Source: Hymenobacter edaphi (GTDB lineage: Bacteria; Bacteroidota; Bacteroidia; Cytophagales; Hymenobacteraceae). From it: DNA of 64,000 nt. The notes under the pieces are model-generated. The model ran no database searches. It was not told the origin of the DNA and was given only the letters and a program-made list of their open reading frames with translations. The translations under genes were made by a program, and so were the position numbers. The stretch is from contig NZ_QHKM01000002.1 of NCBI RefSeq assembly GCF_003258365.1, positions 1-64,000 on the forward strand, in the 5' to 3' direction. Shown here in pieces: positions 28,664-37,785 of this stretch (within the stretch, counting starts at the first letter, position 1; each line of letters starts with the position of its first letter).

Positions 28664-30592
28664 TTACGGAATCAGCAGGCGGCGGTGCAGCTGCAGGCCG
28701 TTCTGGCCGCGGCATTCGAGCAGGTACACCCCGGCGGGCAGCCGGTGCAGGTCGAGCGGACGTTTGGCGGCCTGCACCTGCGCGAGGGTAGTTTGGTGCA
28801 CCAACTGGCCCGTCACGCTGCGCACCTGCACGCGCACGTCCTGGCGGGCGGGCAGGTTCAGATCCAGAGTGAAGCGGCCGTCCTGGGCGGGGTTGGGGTA
28901 CACGTCGAGGGCGGCCAGGGCGCGGGCGGGGGCGGCGGCCAGGGCCTGCGTCACCGAGAAGCGCAGCTGGGCCTGGCAGCCGAAGTCGCCGCTGATGGTG
29001 CTGAGCACCGCGTTGTTCAGGCCCAGCAGGCGCATGCTGCCGTTGCCGGCGTTGGGGTTGGCCCACCACGCCAGCCCGTCGCAGCCGGTATCGTTGATGC
29101 TCAGCGTGTAGCAGCCCGGGGCCAGGCGCAGCGTGTCGGCGTAGGCCGTGCTGGGCAGCGCGCCGGTGCGGCTGGCCACGGGCTGGCCGTTGGCGTCGGT
29201 CACCGTCCACGAGGTCTGGCTCAGGCCGCCGGCAATGGTCGAGCCGTTGGTGGTCATGTTCACCACGAAGCTCGGCGGCAGCACGCTCACCGGGGTAAAG
29301 CGGGTGCTCAGCGTGTCGTTGTAATGGTTCTGATCGGGCTGGCCGTTGGGCGTCATCACGTAGACCTTAAACACCGACTGGCCCGCAAAATCGGCCGGCA
29401 CGGGCGGCAGCGTCACGTCGGTCTGGGCCAGGAAGGCGAGGCTGCCGGTCCACTGGTAGGTGCGCCAGGGGCTGCTGCCCACCCGGTAGCGGATGGTGGC
29501 CGCCGTGAGCGGGGCCGAGCCGGTGTTGCGCAGCGTCACCCGCGGGGCGTCGCAGATGGGGTTGTCGCGGCGGAAGTTCGGGTCGGTGCTGGGGGCAATG
29601 ATGCGCTCCAGGGCTGCATCGGCGGTGAAGTTGGGGGCGCTGTAGCTCACGGCCTGGGTTTGCCAGATCCAGCGCGCACTCACGTTGTTCTGGTTGGAAA
29701 TCAAGTAATTGGCCATGTCGATGTCGACGGTGCCCGCGCCGCCGCTCAGCCCGGCGGTGATGTCGTGGTAGAGCGGGGCCACGGCGCTGCCGGGGCACCA
29801 GTTGCTGCGGTTGTACACCCAGGTGCCCGTCTGCGGCGACACCGGGTTCAGCCCGCAGTCGGCCCGCCAGAGGTCGGTGGTGGCCACGGCCGTGCCGTTG
29901 AGCTTCAGGGTGTAGTTTTTGCGGCAGAACTCGGCGCAGTTGCGCACGTCGGCCCCGTGGCCGGTGATAAAGCTTTTGAGCAGGGTGCGGCTGCTGCCGG
30001 CGGGCGCCGTCACGGTCTTGGCCGAGAGGTGGCTTTCCAGCAGGTCGGTGGCGCTGCCGTAGACGAAGTTGCCGTCGTACACGTTCTTCACCGCCAGGGC
30101 ATCCTGCGGCGGTACGCCCTCGATAAACTCCAGGTACAGCGTGAGGGTGAAGCCCCAGGAGTAGCCGTCGTAGAGGAAGCGCAGGCCGCGCTGGCCCTTG
30201 AGCAGCGGGGCGTAGTCGGTCACGTCCTGCACGAAGTCGTGGCGGCGGTTCTGGGCCAGCCAGTCGGTGGCGTAAGGCGTGATGATGCGGGCCAGCTCCA
30301 CAGTATCGTTGGCCGGCGGCATCAGCAGCACGCGGGTGGTGTAGTCCCAGGAGCCGCAGTACTGGGTACCGGGCGGGCAGGCGTAGCGTCCGAGCACGTA
30401 GTGCAGCAGGATTTTGCGGTAGCGCCCGGCCGCGGGCAAGGTGGCCGTGGTGTCGTAGTTGCCGTAGCGCGTGAGCGGGCGGTTGCTGAAGAGCAGCACC
30501 CGGGTGGTGTCGCCGGTGGCCGCGCGGGCGGCGGGCAGGGCCGCCAGGCCGCCCAGCAGCAGCGCCAAAAACAGGAGTAGACGTTTACCCAT
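28664..30592 (-). CDS. Secreted PNGase F-like protein with T9SS sorting domain
   Basis: This 642-residue protein has a signal peptide (1-24). Two regions resemble the two domains of peptide-N-glycosidase F. The first is around residues 25-190 (YGSWDYTTRV-like CGSWDYTTRVLL near 80). The second is around 190-340 (ITGHGADVRNCAEFC, then WRADCGLNPVSPQTGTW and NWCPG). A jelly-roll-like linker and a sorting domain from about 565 (VYPNPAQDG) follow. PNGase F removes N-glycans from glycoproteins, so this could be an exported deglycosylase. I can place the conserved Asp of the GSWD strand but not every catalytic Glu, so activity is unproven. Cysteine content is unusually high for this organism and suggests disulfides. 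Confidence 0.78.
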   Translation of the reverse strand: MGKRLLLFLALLLGGLAALPAARAATGDTTRVLLFSNRPLTRYGNYDTTATLPAAGRYRKILLHYVLGRYACPPGTQYCGSWDYTTRVLLMPPANDTVELARIITPYATDWLAQNRRHDFVQDVTDYAPLLKGQRGLRFLYDGYSWGFTLTLYLEFIEGVPPQDALAVKNVYDGNFVYGSATDLLESHLSAKTVTAPAGSSRTLLKSFITGHGADVRNCAEFCRKNYTLKLNGTAVATTDLWRADCGLNPVSPQTGTWVYNRSNWCPGSAVAPLYHDITAGLSGGAGTVDIDMANYLISNQNNVSARWIWQTQAVSYSAPNFTADAALERIIAPSTDPNFRRDNPICDAPRVTLRNTGSAPLTAATIRYRVGSSPWRTYQWTGSLAFLAQTDVTLPPVPADFAGQSVFKVYVMTPNGQPDQNHYNDTLSTRFTPVSVLPPSFVVNMTTNGSTIAGGLSQTSWTVTDANGQPVASRTGALPSTAYADTLRLAPGCYTLSINDTGCDGLAWWANPNAGNGSMRLLGLNNAVLSTISGDFGCQAQLRFSVTQALAAAPARALAALDVYPNPAQDGRFTLDLNLPARQDVRVQVRSVTGQLVHQTTLAQVQAAKRPLDLHRLPAGVYLLECRGQNGLQLHRRLLIP

Positions 30593-30759
30593 TCGGTAGT
30601 GAGGGGGTTGAGGTGGAAGGAATTAACCAGTGGGTGGGAGGTCGTGGGGGCTAAAGTACAAGCGGCGGCCCGCCGCGCCGCTTCGGCGCGCTTTCTTTAG
30701 GGAAATTCAGGCACAGAGCGGCCGCCCGGCGGCCCGGCCGGCCGCCGGACACGGCAAAA

Positions 30760-30784
30760 GCCCCGCCGGAAAATCCGACGGGGC
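30760..30784 (-). terminator. Intrinsic terminator of the 30815-32647 gene
   Basis: An 11-bp stem with one G-U pair (30760-30770 with 30774-30784) closes on AAA and is followed on the minus strand by TTTT. Confidence 0.75.
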
Positions 30785-30814
30785 CAGGCGTGGGTCCGGT
30801 AGCAGAACGCGCTT

Positions 30815-32647
30815 CTACTGCTCGCGCTTCACCGTGATGTTCTCGGTGCGCTGATTGGTCACCAGCTTCACCACGTAGCTGCCCTGGGGCAGGCTCTGCC
30901 GGGGCTGCCAGCTCAGCACCTGCGTGGTAGCCTGCTGGCCGGGCACCTTCACGTGGTCGACGACGCGGCCCAGCAAATCCACCACGGTCAGCTGCTGCAC
31001 CGTTTCGCCCTTGCGCAGGTGCAGGTTGAAGTTCACGGCCGACGACGAGGGGTTGGGGTAGGCCTGAATCACGCCGTTCGGGCTGATGCTCGGCAGCGGA
31101 GTGCCGGCCGGGCGCTGCAGGGGCCCGTCGCCCGCCTGCGCGCTGGAATGGCGGAAGGAAAGCTGCGGAATGGTCTTGTCGTAGAACAGGTAGGCCGTGG
31201 CCCGGTTCTCGCCGGAGTAGCGGCCGGCTACGCTGGGAATGATCTGCTCGCCGTCGGCCTGCTCGTTTACCCGGCTGTAGCTGTTGCCGAACGTTAAGCT
31301 GCCGGCCTTGAGCGTGGTGCTCCACACATCGATTTCCTTGCCTTCGTCGGGGTAGTTCAGGCCTTCCCACGCCACCACGTATTCGTTCGAGAATTCATCG
31401 CCCTCGGTGCCGACAAAGGCCACTACGGGATTGGCCACGGCGTAGCCGTTATCGGTGGCCACCGTCGGAATGCTCACCACCGTCGGGCTGGGGCGCCAGG
31501 CGCCACCGCTGCGGCCCCAGTTGTGGATTTCGTAGTAGGCGCGCGTGCCGATGCCTTCCAGGCAGGCCCCGCCCGACCAGGCCATCACCACCTCCACGTC
31601 GGATGCCTGGTCATTGGCCGGATTGCCGGTTGCCGCAATGCGCGGTGCGCCGTGGTTGCCGGGCAGGCTCCAGCTGTAAGTGGGCAGGGAAAAGCCCGGG
31701 CCGAACGCGCCGCAGTCGGCCACGTACTGCTTCACCACCAGGCTGGTGCCCGAGGTAACGGGGGTGCTGGTCGGGTCGGCCGACGAGGAAATGTAGCAGA
31801 AGGAAAGCACGCCGTTGGGCGACACGGCAATGTCCGGCAGCAGGGTCTGGTTGAACAGAATGGGCGGGTTGGGGTTGGAAGGCGCGGCAATGCGGGCGGC
31901 GTTGGTCCCGCGGGGCACCGTGCAGGGAATGTTGGTGCCGTCGATGTTGCCGCTCAGCACGTAGCTTTCCGCGAAGCGCACATCCTGGGTGAACGTGTAG
32001 CCGCTAGGCCCCGGATACGACGGCGAAATCACGCGGATCTGGGCCGTTTCCACGCTGGTTTCCTGCCACACGACGCCCATGGTGCCGTTGGCGTTGGCGT
32101 CGATGTTGGGCGAGGAATGAATGCGGTTGGCCGTGCCCGTGCTGTTGCTGATGCCGGCCACGCCCAGCGCCAGCGGATTACCGCTATTCTGCGGGTTGTC
32201 GCGCTGGAAGGAGCTGCCGTCCCAACGGTAAATATCGAGGTAGGTGCGCACCGTCGCGTTGGCACCCAGGTTGACGTTTTTGGCCAGGTATACGACGGCC
32301 GCGTACAGTTCGTCGTTGTAGTACGCCGTAGTGACGTCCGGGTCGCTCAGTACCTGCGTGCCGGTAGGCGGCTGCACTTCCAGAAAGTCAGTGGAAGAGG
32401 GCGCCGAGTTGAAGCTCCAGGCCAGGTAGATTTTGCCCGTGCTGGCGTTGTCCCACACCATGGTCTGCAGCCGACCTTTTTTGCGTTCCACTATCACGTC
32501 GGTGCCGGTGTGCTCCGTTGCGCTGGCAGTAGTGCCGTTGGAGCCGGGCGCCGCGAGGTCGGTGCTGGAAGGCGGGAAATACTGTGCAAAAGCCGGGGAA
32601 GACAGGGCCAGGGCGGCCGCAAGACTCAGAATACGGTACTTTTTCAT
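30815..32647 (-). CDS. Secreted T9SS protein of unknown function
   Basis: The 610-residue protein has a signal peptide (MKKYRILSLAAALALSSPAFAQ). Its long beta-rich body, about 25-520, includes repeats of the type 'IAAxGNP..D.VEVVMAW' and 'NPVVAFVGTEGDEFSNEYVVAWEG'. These look like a beta-propeller or a sialidase-like repeat set, though no Asp-box is clear. The sorting domain begins near 535 (AYPNPSSSAV) and ends TVKREQ. I do not recognise the family. It is not obviously co-transcribed with the PNGase F-like gene downstream: a terminator and 222 bp separate them. Confidence 0.78.
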   Translation of the reverse strand: MKKYRILSLAAALALSSPAFAQYFPPSSTDLAAPGSNGTTASATEHTGTDVIVERKKGRLQTMVWDNASTGKIYLAWSFNSAPSSTDFLEVQPPTGTQVLSDPDVTTAYYNDELYAAVVYLAKNVNLGANATVRTYLDIYRWDGSSFQRDNPQNSGNPLALGVAGISNSTGTANRIHSSPNIDANANGTMGVVWQETSVETAQIRVISPSYPGPSGYTFTQDVRFAESYVLSGNIDGTNIPCTVPRGTNAARIAAPSNPNPPILFNQTLLPDIAVSPNGVLSFCYISSSADPTSTPVTSGTSLVVKQYVADCGAFGPGFSLPTYSWSLPGNHGAPRIAATGNPANDQASDVEVVMAWSGGACLEGIGTRAYYEIHNWGRSGGAWRPSPTVVSIPTVATDNGYAVANPVVAFVGTEGDEFSNEYVVAWEGLNYPDEGKEIDVWSTTLKAGSLTFGNSYSRVNEQADGEQIIPSVAGRYSGENRATAYLFYDKTIPQLSFRHSSAQAGDGPLQRPAGTPLPSISPNGVIQAYPNPSSSAVNFNLHLRKGETVQQLTVVDLLGRVVDHVKVPGQQATTQVLSWQPRQSLPQGSYVVKLVTNQRTENITVKREQ

Positions 32648-34048
32648 GAAACTGGCAGAAAAGAAAGAGGCCGTGGATGGTTTAAACCGTGTTCCGGGAA
32701 CGGCTGCCCGGCACGGATTAGCTGGCGGTGGTTGGGTGGGCTGAGCGGATCGGCCCGCTGCTTAGTAGGACTTTTTACATAGGCAAAAGTGGGGTAGGCG
32801 CTGCCAGCAACCCCGGCGGCTGCAAAATCAGCCGGGGCGCTGGCGGGCAGTGAGAAATGGGAGGTGGTCGACGGTAAAAGCCTCAGGCAGAGCTCGGGCA
32901 GATATGGGGCCCGGAGAAAATATGCGCTGAAGGGTGCGCTAACGGCCGCATAGCGCGGAATTGCCATGGACGCACGGCGAGGCCGCACCTCGGGGCCTTA
33001 AAAATTGGCTTATGCCGATAAAGCCGGGCTCTTCAGGCCGAGTTGCCGGAACATCGGCTGCCGGGAGCCGCTACGGGCCAACTGGTCCGCACGCGCCGCA
33101 AAGCCCCGATAGCCTTGTTTTTTTGATCCGACAAGATTGTCAAGCGCCTGGCTTTAAGAAGCTTGCTGTGCGGCGTGGCGGCCCTGCCAAGAGTAGTAGG
33201 GAAGGCTGCAGTTTCGGCGCCGGCCAGCAAATGCGGCCGGTTGAGCGGGTCGGTGGCGGCCATTGCCGCCAAGCCAACGAGCCCGGGGCGCCCGCCCGGG
33301 GCCAGCAGCCCCGCAGACAGCAGGCCGAGAAGCCGCCAGATGGCAATAAGTAGTGGTTGGGTCATAGCTGGTGAACAGAACGGAAGACACGAATAACCCG
33401 GGACTGGACACGACGAGGCGCGCCAGCCGGCCCGGCGTAAGCCGGGCGGACGGGGCAGGGCACGAAATGCCCTGGCAGGATGCAATAGGTAGGTGTGGAT
33501 GGCGGAGCGGCTAAAAGGCCGAGGCGCCGGGGGCGGGGTGGAGCGGGTATTCAGGGCCGGCGCGGGCGGTAGGGGCTTAGCACCCCGGGCCGCCGGAATT
33601 CACCGGAAAGAAAGCTGAATCACAGTAAAACCACGGGATGTGCACCGTGGGCCCGGCCAGAACAGCAGGGCGGGGCAACAAACTACGTACGAAACGAAAC
33701 CGGACGGTCCAAAACGGAGCAGCGCCGGCTGGTTGCGGTTATTGGTCGGTAAGTAAAGCAACAACTTGTAATTCCCAAAAGAGAAACTGAAAAAAATAGC
33801 CGGCAAGCCGACGTCGGGCCCACCCAACAAATCCAATCTTCTGTTCAAAAGCCAATGCCGCTTCGCGTCTGCCAGTGGTCCGCCGGATCCAGCTGCGCGG
33901 CCGCGCGTGGAGCTCCCGCCGGTCCGCCGAATCTTTGCCCAAAAGCCGGCGGGGCGCTGGAGCGCCGGGGATGTGCCCGCTGCCCGGGCGCTCTAGTTTT
34001 TTACCCGCCGGATCATCCAATATTGTCGTTTGATGCCGTTGTTTGGGC
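32648..34048. other. 1.4-kb gene-poor region
   Basis: This is the longest stretch without a convincing gene. It contains a near-consensus -7 (CACTTTTG on the minus strand, 32784-32791) that may serve the T9SS gene at 32647, a short hairpin at 33631-33650, and a locally AT-richer patch around 33600-33850. One weak minus-strand open frame (33033-33365) is listed separately. I could not match the region to RNase P, tmRNA, 6S or SRP RNA features. Confidence 0.5.
33033..33365 (-). CDS. Doubtful small open frame
   Basis: A 110-residue frame starts at an ATG with a hydrophobic first 35 residues (MTQPLLIAIWRLLGLLSAGLL...), but the remainder is Arg/Pro/Ala-rich and looks like translated noncoding GC-rich DNA. 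No family match is apparent and there is no ribosome site. It is listed only because nothing else fills the gap. Confidence 0.18.
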   Translation of the reverse strand: MTQPLLIAIWRLLGLLSAGLLAPGGRPGLVGLAAMAATDPLNRPHLLAGAETAAFPTTLGRAATPHSKLLKARRLTILSDQKNKAIGALRRVRTSWPVAAPGSRCSGNSA

Positions 34049-35164
34049 ATGAAACGTTTTGGGCTGTTACTGGTATGCTGCAGCGGCGTTTGGGCGGGCC
34101 TGGCTCATGCCCAGACGCCCGGCCGGGCCCGGCCCGCCGGTACCGGGCTGCAGGCGGCGTATTACAACGGCACCAACTTCGAGCAGCTGGTACTGCGCCG
34201 TCAGGACGCCAACATCGACTTCGACTGGAAAAAGAAGCCGCCCGTTGAGGGGCTGGGGCCGGAGTTTTTCTCGGTGCGCTGGGAGGGCTACCTGCTGGCG
34301 CCCACTACGGGCGAGTATGAGTTTTCGACGGTGATGGACGACGGGCTGCGCGTGTGGGTGGGCGGCAAGCGCATCATTGATGCCTGGCGCGAGCAGGACC
34401 ACGTGCCCGCCACCGTGCGCCTGCGCCTGGAGGCCGGCCGCTACTACCGCCTGCGCGTCGATTATTTCCAGACCATCCTCGACAGCCGTGCCGTGCTGCG
34501 CTGGCGCCTGCCCGCCGCAGCCGCCCTGCAGCCCGTCGGAGCCACCTATATGTTTGCGGCGCTGCCGGCCTCGGCCAAGCCGGTGCCGCCGCCCGCCGCC
34601 CGCCCGGTCACGCCGCCCGTCACCGCCGCGGCACCGCCACCCGTGCCCGCGGCCCGCCCGGTCGTGGCCGCCGCTACGCCGCGGACCGGGCGCTCCGCCC
34701 CCGCCCCGCGCCCAGCAGTGGCCCGGCCGGCGGCCCGTCGCCCCGAACCCGCCGGGCGCCGGGCCGCAGTGCCGGCGGTAGTGGGCCTCGGCGACTCTTT
34801 GCCCGATCTGACCAAGCTGCGCCGGGGCGAGGCGGTGGCGCTGAAGCACATCTATTTCGTGCAGAGCCAGGCCCGGCTGCTGCCCAGCTCCGGCCCGGAG
34901 CTGGCCCGGCTGGTGCGCGTGCTGCGCGAAAAGCCGGCCCTGCAGTTTGAAATTGCCGGCCACACCGACAACGTGGGCGACCCGCAGAAAAACCAGCAGC
35001 TCTCGGAGCAGCGCGCCCGGCTGGTGCGGGCCTACCTGGTGCAGCGCGGCATCGACTCGGTGCGCCTGACGGCCGTGGGCTACGGCGGCACCCGCCCCGT
35101 GGCCGACAACCGCGACCCGCACCAGCGCCCGCGCAACCGCCGCGTGGAGCTGGTAGCGCGGTGA
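34049..35164 (+). CDS. PA14 domain - proline-rich linker - OmpA C-terminal domain protein
   Basis: The 371-residue product has a signal peptide (ending AHAQ). A PA14-type carbohydrate-binding domain follows (about 30-165; FSVRWEGYLLAPTTGEYEFSTVMDDGLRVWV and the RVDYFQ strand are diagnostic). Next comes a Pro/Ala/Arg linker of about 85 residues and an OmpA_C peptidoglycan-binding domain (about 260-371; IAGHTDNVG, LSEQRARLV, GYGGTRPVADN). It would sit in the periplasm or outer membrane, holding peptidoglycan at one end and a glycan at the other. The ATG at 34049 is preferred to a TTG two codons upstream. It is flanked by noncoding DNA and looks monocistronic. Confidence 0.88.
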   Translation: MKRFGLLLVCCSGVWAGLAHAQTPGRARPAGTGLQAAYYNGTNFEQLVLRRQDANIDFDWKKKPPVEGLGPEFFSVRWEGYLLAPTTGEYEFSTVMDDGLRVWVGGKRIIDAWREQDHVPATVRLRLEAGRYYRLRVDYFQTILDSRAVLRWRLPAAAALQPVGATYMFAALPASAKPVPPPAARPVTPPVTAAAPPPVPAARPVVAAATPRTGRSAPAPRPAVARPAARRPEPAGRRAAVPAVVGLGDSLPDLTKLRRGEAVALKHIYFVQSQARLLPSSGPELARLVRVLREKPALQFEIAGHTDNVGDPQKNQQLSEQRARLVRAYLVQRGIDSVRLTAVGYGGTRPVADNRDPHQRPRNRRVELVAR

Positions 35165-35328
35165 GTCAGCGAGTTAGCGACTTAGTGATGTAGTGAGTTC
35201 TTGAACCTCAATTCACTGAAAGCTTCTACCTAAACCTCTGCACAGCTTTGCATCAAGAACCTGGATCTGCTTTCTGAAAGCCGGAAGCAGGTTTTGTCAG
35301 GGACTCTAAGTCGCTAGCTCACTACATC
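35163..35328. repeat. Octamer-arm palindromic element, copy 2 (variant words)
   Basis: A tract of 8-bp units (GTGAGTCA, GCGAGTTA, GCGACTTA, GTGATGTA) starts on the stop codon of the PA14-OmpA gene. Its reverse complement, including a perfect 13-bp CTCACTACATCAC, returns near 35314-35328. A second nested inverted repeat (AACCTG...CAGGTT) fills the loop. The remaining bases to 35482 hold nothing else I can name. Confidence 0.7.
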
Positions 35329-35482
35329 ACCCCCTGCCGGTTTCACGGAGTATACCGAGCAATGTGGGCCGAAGTCATAACCGGGAAGGGGAATCAGGGG
35401 TTAGACAGCCATTGCGCCCAAAGCCGGGCGGCAATCAACCCAGAAAAAACGCCATTTGCTGGCGCCAACCCTCTTTTTTGCC

Positions 35483-36616
35483 ATGAGCAACATCACTCCG
35501 AAGCTGTTTTCGCCCTTCACGCTGGGCGCCATTGAGCTGCCCAATCGCCTCGTCATGGCCCCGATGACGCGCAGCCGCGCCACCAACCCCGAAACCACCG
35601 CCACCGACTCGGTGGTCAAGTACTACGTGCAGCGCGCCACGGCGGGCCTCATCATCACCGAGGGCACCCAGGTGTCGCCGCAGGGCGTGGGCTACATCAA
35701 CACGCCCGGCATCTACTCCGAGGCGCAGGTAGCCGCCTGGAAAAAAGTGACTGAGGCCGTGCACGAGGCCGGCGGGCGCATCTTCGCCCAGCTCTGGCAC
35801 GTGGGCCGGGTGTCGCACCCCTTCTTCCACAACGGCGAGCTGCCGGTGGGACCGTCGGCCATCAAGCCCGAGGGCGCCAAGGCCTTCACCGGCCAGGGCT
35901 TCGAGGAAATACCCACGCCGCGGGCCCTGGAGCTGAGCGAAATTCCGGGCGTGGTGGACCAGTTCCGCCAGGCTGCCCGCAACGCCAAGGCCGCTGGCTT
36001 CGACGGCGTGGAAATCCACGGCGCCAACGGCTACCTGCTCGACCAGTTTCTGCAGGACGGCGCCAACCAGCGCACCGACGCGTACGGCGGCTCGGTGGAA
36101 AACCGCAGCCGCTTCGTGCTGGAAGTGGTGCAGGCCGTGGTGGATGAGCTGGGCGCCGACCGCGTGGGCATCCGCCTCTCGCCCCAGGGCAGCGCCAGCA
36201 TTCAGGACTCCGATGCGCTGGGCGCGTTCAGCTACGTCACCGAGCAGCTGAACCGCTTCGGGCTGGCCTACCTGCACGTGCTGGAGGCCCTGCCCGGCCA
36301 CCCGATGGCCCGCCCGGAAGGCAAGCCCGCCATCGGACCCGCGCTGCGCCGGATTTTCAAGGGCACCCTCATCCTGAACGGGGGCTACACCCAGGAAACC
36401 GCCGAGCTGGCCCTGGCAAACAACGAAGCCGACCTGATTGCCTTCGGCGTGCCCTTCATTGCCAACCCCGACCTGGTGGCCCGCTTCGAGCAGGGCGCGG
36501 CCCTGAACCAGCCCGACTTCGCCACTTTCTACGTGCCCGGCGACAAGGGCTACACCGACTACCCCACGCTGCACGAAGCGGCGCAGGAGCAGGCTGCCGA
36601 GTACCAGAGCAACTAA
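35483..36616 (+). CDS. Old yellow enzyme family NADH:flavin oxidoreductase (alkene reductase)
   Basis: This 377-residue FMN enzyme belongs to the NemA/OPR-type old yellow enzymes, which reduce activated C=C bonds and some nitro compounds and electrophiles in the cytoplasm. Landmarks are LPNRLVMAPMTRSRA (FMN contact, residues about 15-30), FAQLWHVGRVSH, and EIHGANGYLLDQFL near 178, with the His/Asn pair that binds the substrate. RTDAYGGSVENR follows. The C-terminal FMN phosphate segment is present (TLILNGGYTQ, GVPFIANPDLVARF). Length is normal. It has its own terminator. Confidence 0.92.
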   Translation: MSNITPKLFSPFTLGAIELPNRLVMAPMTRSRATNPETTATDSVVKYYVQRATAGLIITEGTQVSPQGVGYINTPGIYSEAQVAAWKKVTEAVHEAGGRIFAQLWHVGRVSHPFFHNGELPVGPSAIKPEGAKAFTGQGFEEIPTPRALELSEIPGVVDQFRQAARNAKAAGFDGVEIHGANGYLLDQFLQDGANQRTDAYGGSVENRSRFVLEVVQAVVDELGADRVGIRLSPQGSASIQDSDALGAFSYVTEQLNRFGLAYLHVLEALPGHPMARPEGKPAIGPALRRIFKGTLILNGGYTQETAELALANNEADLIAFGVPFIANPDLVARFEQGAALNQPDFATFYVPGDKGYTDYPTLHEAAQEQAAEYQSN

Positions 36617-36643
36617 GCCCCGACGGCCCGCCCCGGCCCGCGC

Positions 36644-36679
36644 AGCCCCGGTTCCGTACGACGGAGCCGGGGCTTTTTG
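36644..36679 (+). terminator. Intrinsic terminator of the old yellow enzyme gene
   Basis: A 14-bp stem with one G-U pair (36644-36657 with 36661-36674) is followed by TTTTT. Confidence 0.85.
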
Positions 36680-36786
36680 CGGGCGGCCCGGCGGCCCGGT
36701 ATGCTGAACGTCACTGGCCAAGCTCGGCTTTTCGCGGCGCTTTTGCGTAAGGCCTAGAGCATCACCACCACCGACGCCCGTTCGCT

Positions 36787-37785
36787 ATGGCCGCCAAGAA
36801 ACCCGCCACCAAAGCCGCTCCCGCCCGCCCCGCTCCCCCGACCCCCGACGAGCCGAAACCGGCCAAAAAGACCGCGCCCAAGGCGGCCGCCACGAAAGCC
36901 CCGGTGCCCAAGCGCGAAAAGCGCCCCACGGCCGCCCAGATGAAGGAGCACGCCCAGAAGCTGCCCTACCCGGCCAAGCAGGCCGACATGAAGCTGCAGC
37001 CCGACTCGAACCTCTCGGGCTACCTGCCCGCCGGTAAGCTCAAGGGCAAAATCGCGCTGATTACCGGCGCCGACTCGGGCATCGGGCGGGCCGTGGCGCT
37101 GGCCTTTGCCATGGAGGGCGCCGACGTGGCCGTGCTCTACAACGAAAACGACGTGGACGCGCGCGAAACCCAGCGCTTGGTGGAAGGCCAGAAGCGCCGC
37201 TGCCTGCTGCTGAAGCTGGACGTGCGCGACCCGGAACAGTGCAAGCAGGCCGTGCGCCGCACCACCAAGGAGCTGGGCGGCCTGAACGTGCTGGTCAACA
37301 ACGCCGCCTTCCAGATGGCGCAGGAGAAGTTCGAGGACATTTCGGAAGAGCAGATCCGCCGCACCTTCGACACCAACATTCTGGGCTACATCTGGATGGC
37401 CCAGGCCGCCATTCCGCACCTGCGCAAGGGCGACAGTATCATCAACACCGGCAGCATCGTGGGCCTGACGGGCATTCCGCTGCTGATTGACTACGCCAGC
37501 ACCAAGTCGGCCATTCACGCCTTCACCAAAAGCCTGGCGCAGTACCTGGGCGAGAAGGGCATCCGCGTGAACTGCGTGGTGCCCGGCCCGGTGTGGACGC
37601 CCAACATCCCCGGCACCATGCCGCGCGAGGAAATCGAGAAGTTCGGCCACGAAGTAGCCCTCAAGCGCCCCGGTCAGCCCGAAGAAATAGCTCCCGCCTA
37701 CGTGCTGCTGGCCTCCCAGGACGGCTCTTTCATGACCGGCTCCCTGGTCCACGTAACGGGCGGTAAAATGAGCAGCGACCAGTAG
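36787..37785 (+). CDS. Short-chain dehydrogenase with Lys/Ala/Pro-rich N-terminal tail
   Basis: The 332-residue protein is an NAD(P)-dependent SDR of the classical type. It has the cofactor motif TGADSGIGRA near residue 93, NNAA near 176, the catalytic Ser in NTGSIVG near 222, and YASTK (Tyr/Lys) near 235-239. It resembles the YghA/glucose-dehydrogenase-like subgroup. The first 55 residues are a separate low-complexity tail (AAKKPATKAAPARPAPP...), like those of histone H1-like proteins. It opens a same-strand cluster with the GDH3, GMC and GH1-like genes, which suggests sugar or sugar-acid substrates. Confidence 0.9.
   Translation: MAAKKPATKAAPARPAPPTPDEPKPAKKTAPKAAATKAPVPKREKRPTAAQMKEHAQKLPYPAKQADMKLQPDSNLSGYLPAGKLKGKIALITGADSGIGRAVALAFAMEGADVAVLYNENDVDARETQRLVEGQKRRCLLLKLDVRDPEQCKQAVRRTTKELGGLNVLVNNAAFQMAQEKFEDISEEQIRRTFDTNILGYIWMAQAAIPHLRKGDSIINTGSIVGLTGIPLLIDYASTKSAIHAFTKSLAQYLGEKGIRVNCVVPGPVWTPNIPGTMPREEIEKFGHEVALKRPGQPEEIAPAYVLLASQDGSFMTGSLVHVTGGKMSSDQ

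Noticed and set aside
32700-34000. Possible structured RNA gene (RNase P, tmRNA, SRP or 6S) in the gene-poor gap
   Set aside because: I could not find their hallmark conserved words or long-range pairing; the hairpins present are short.
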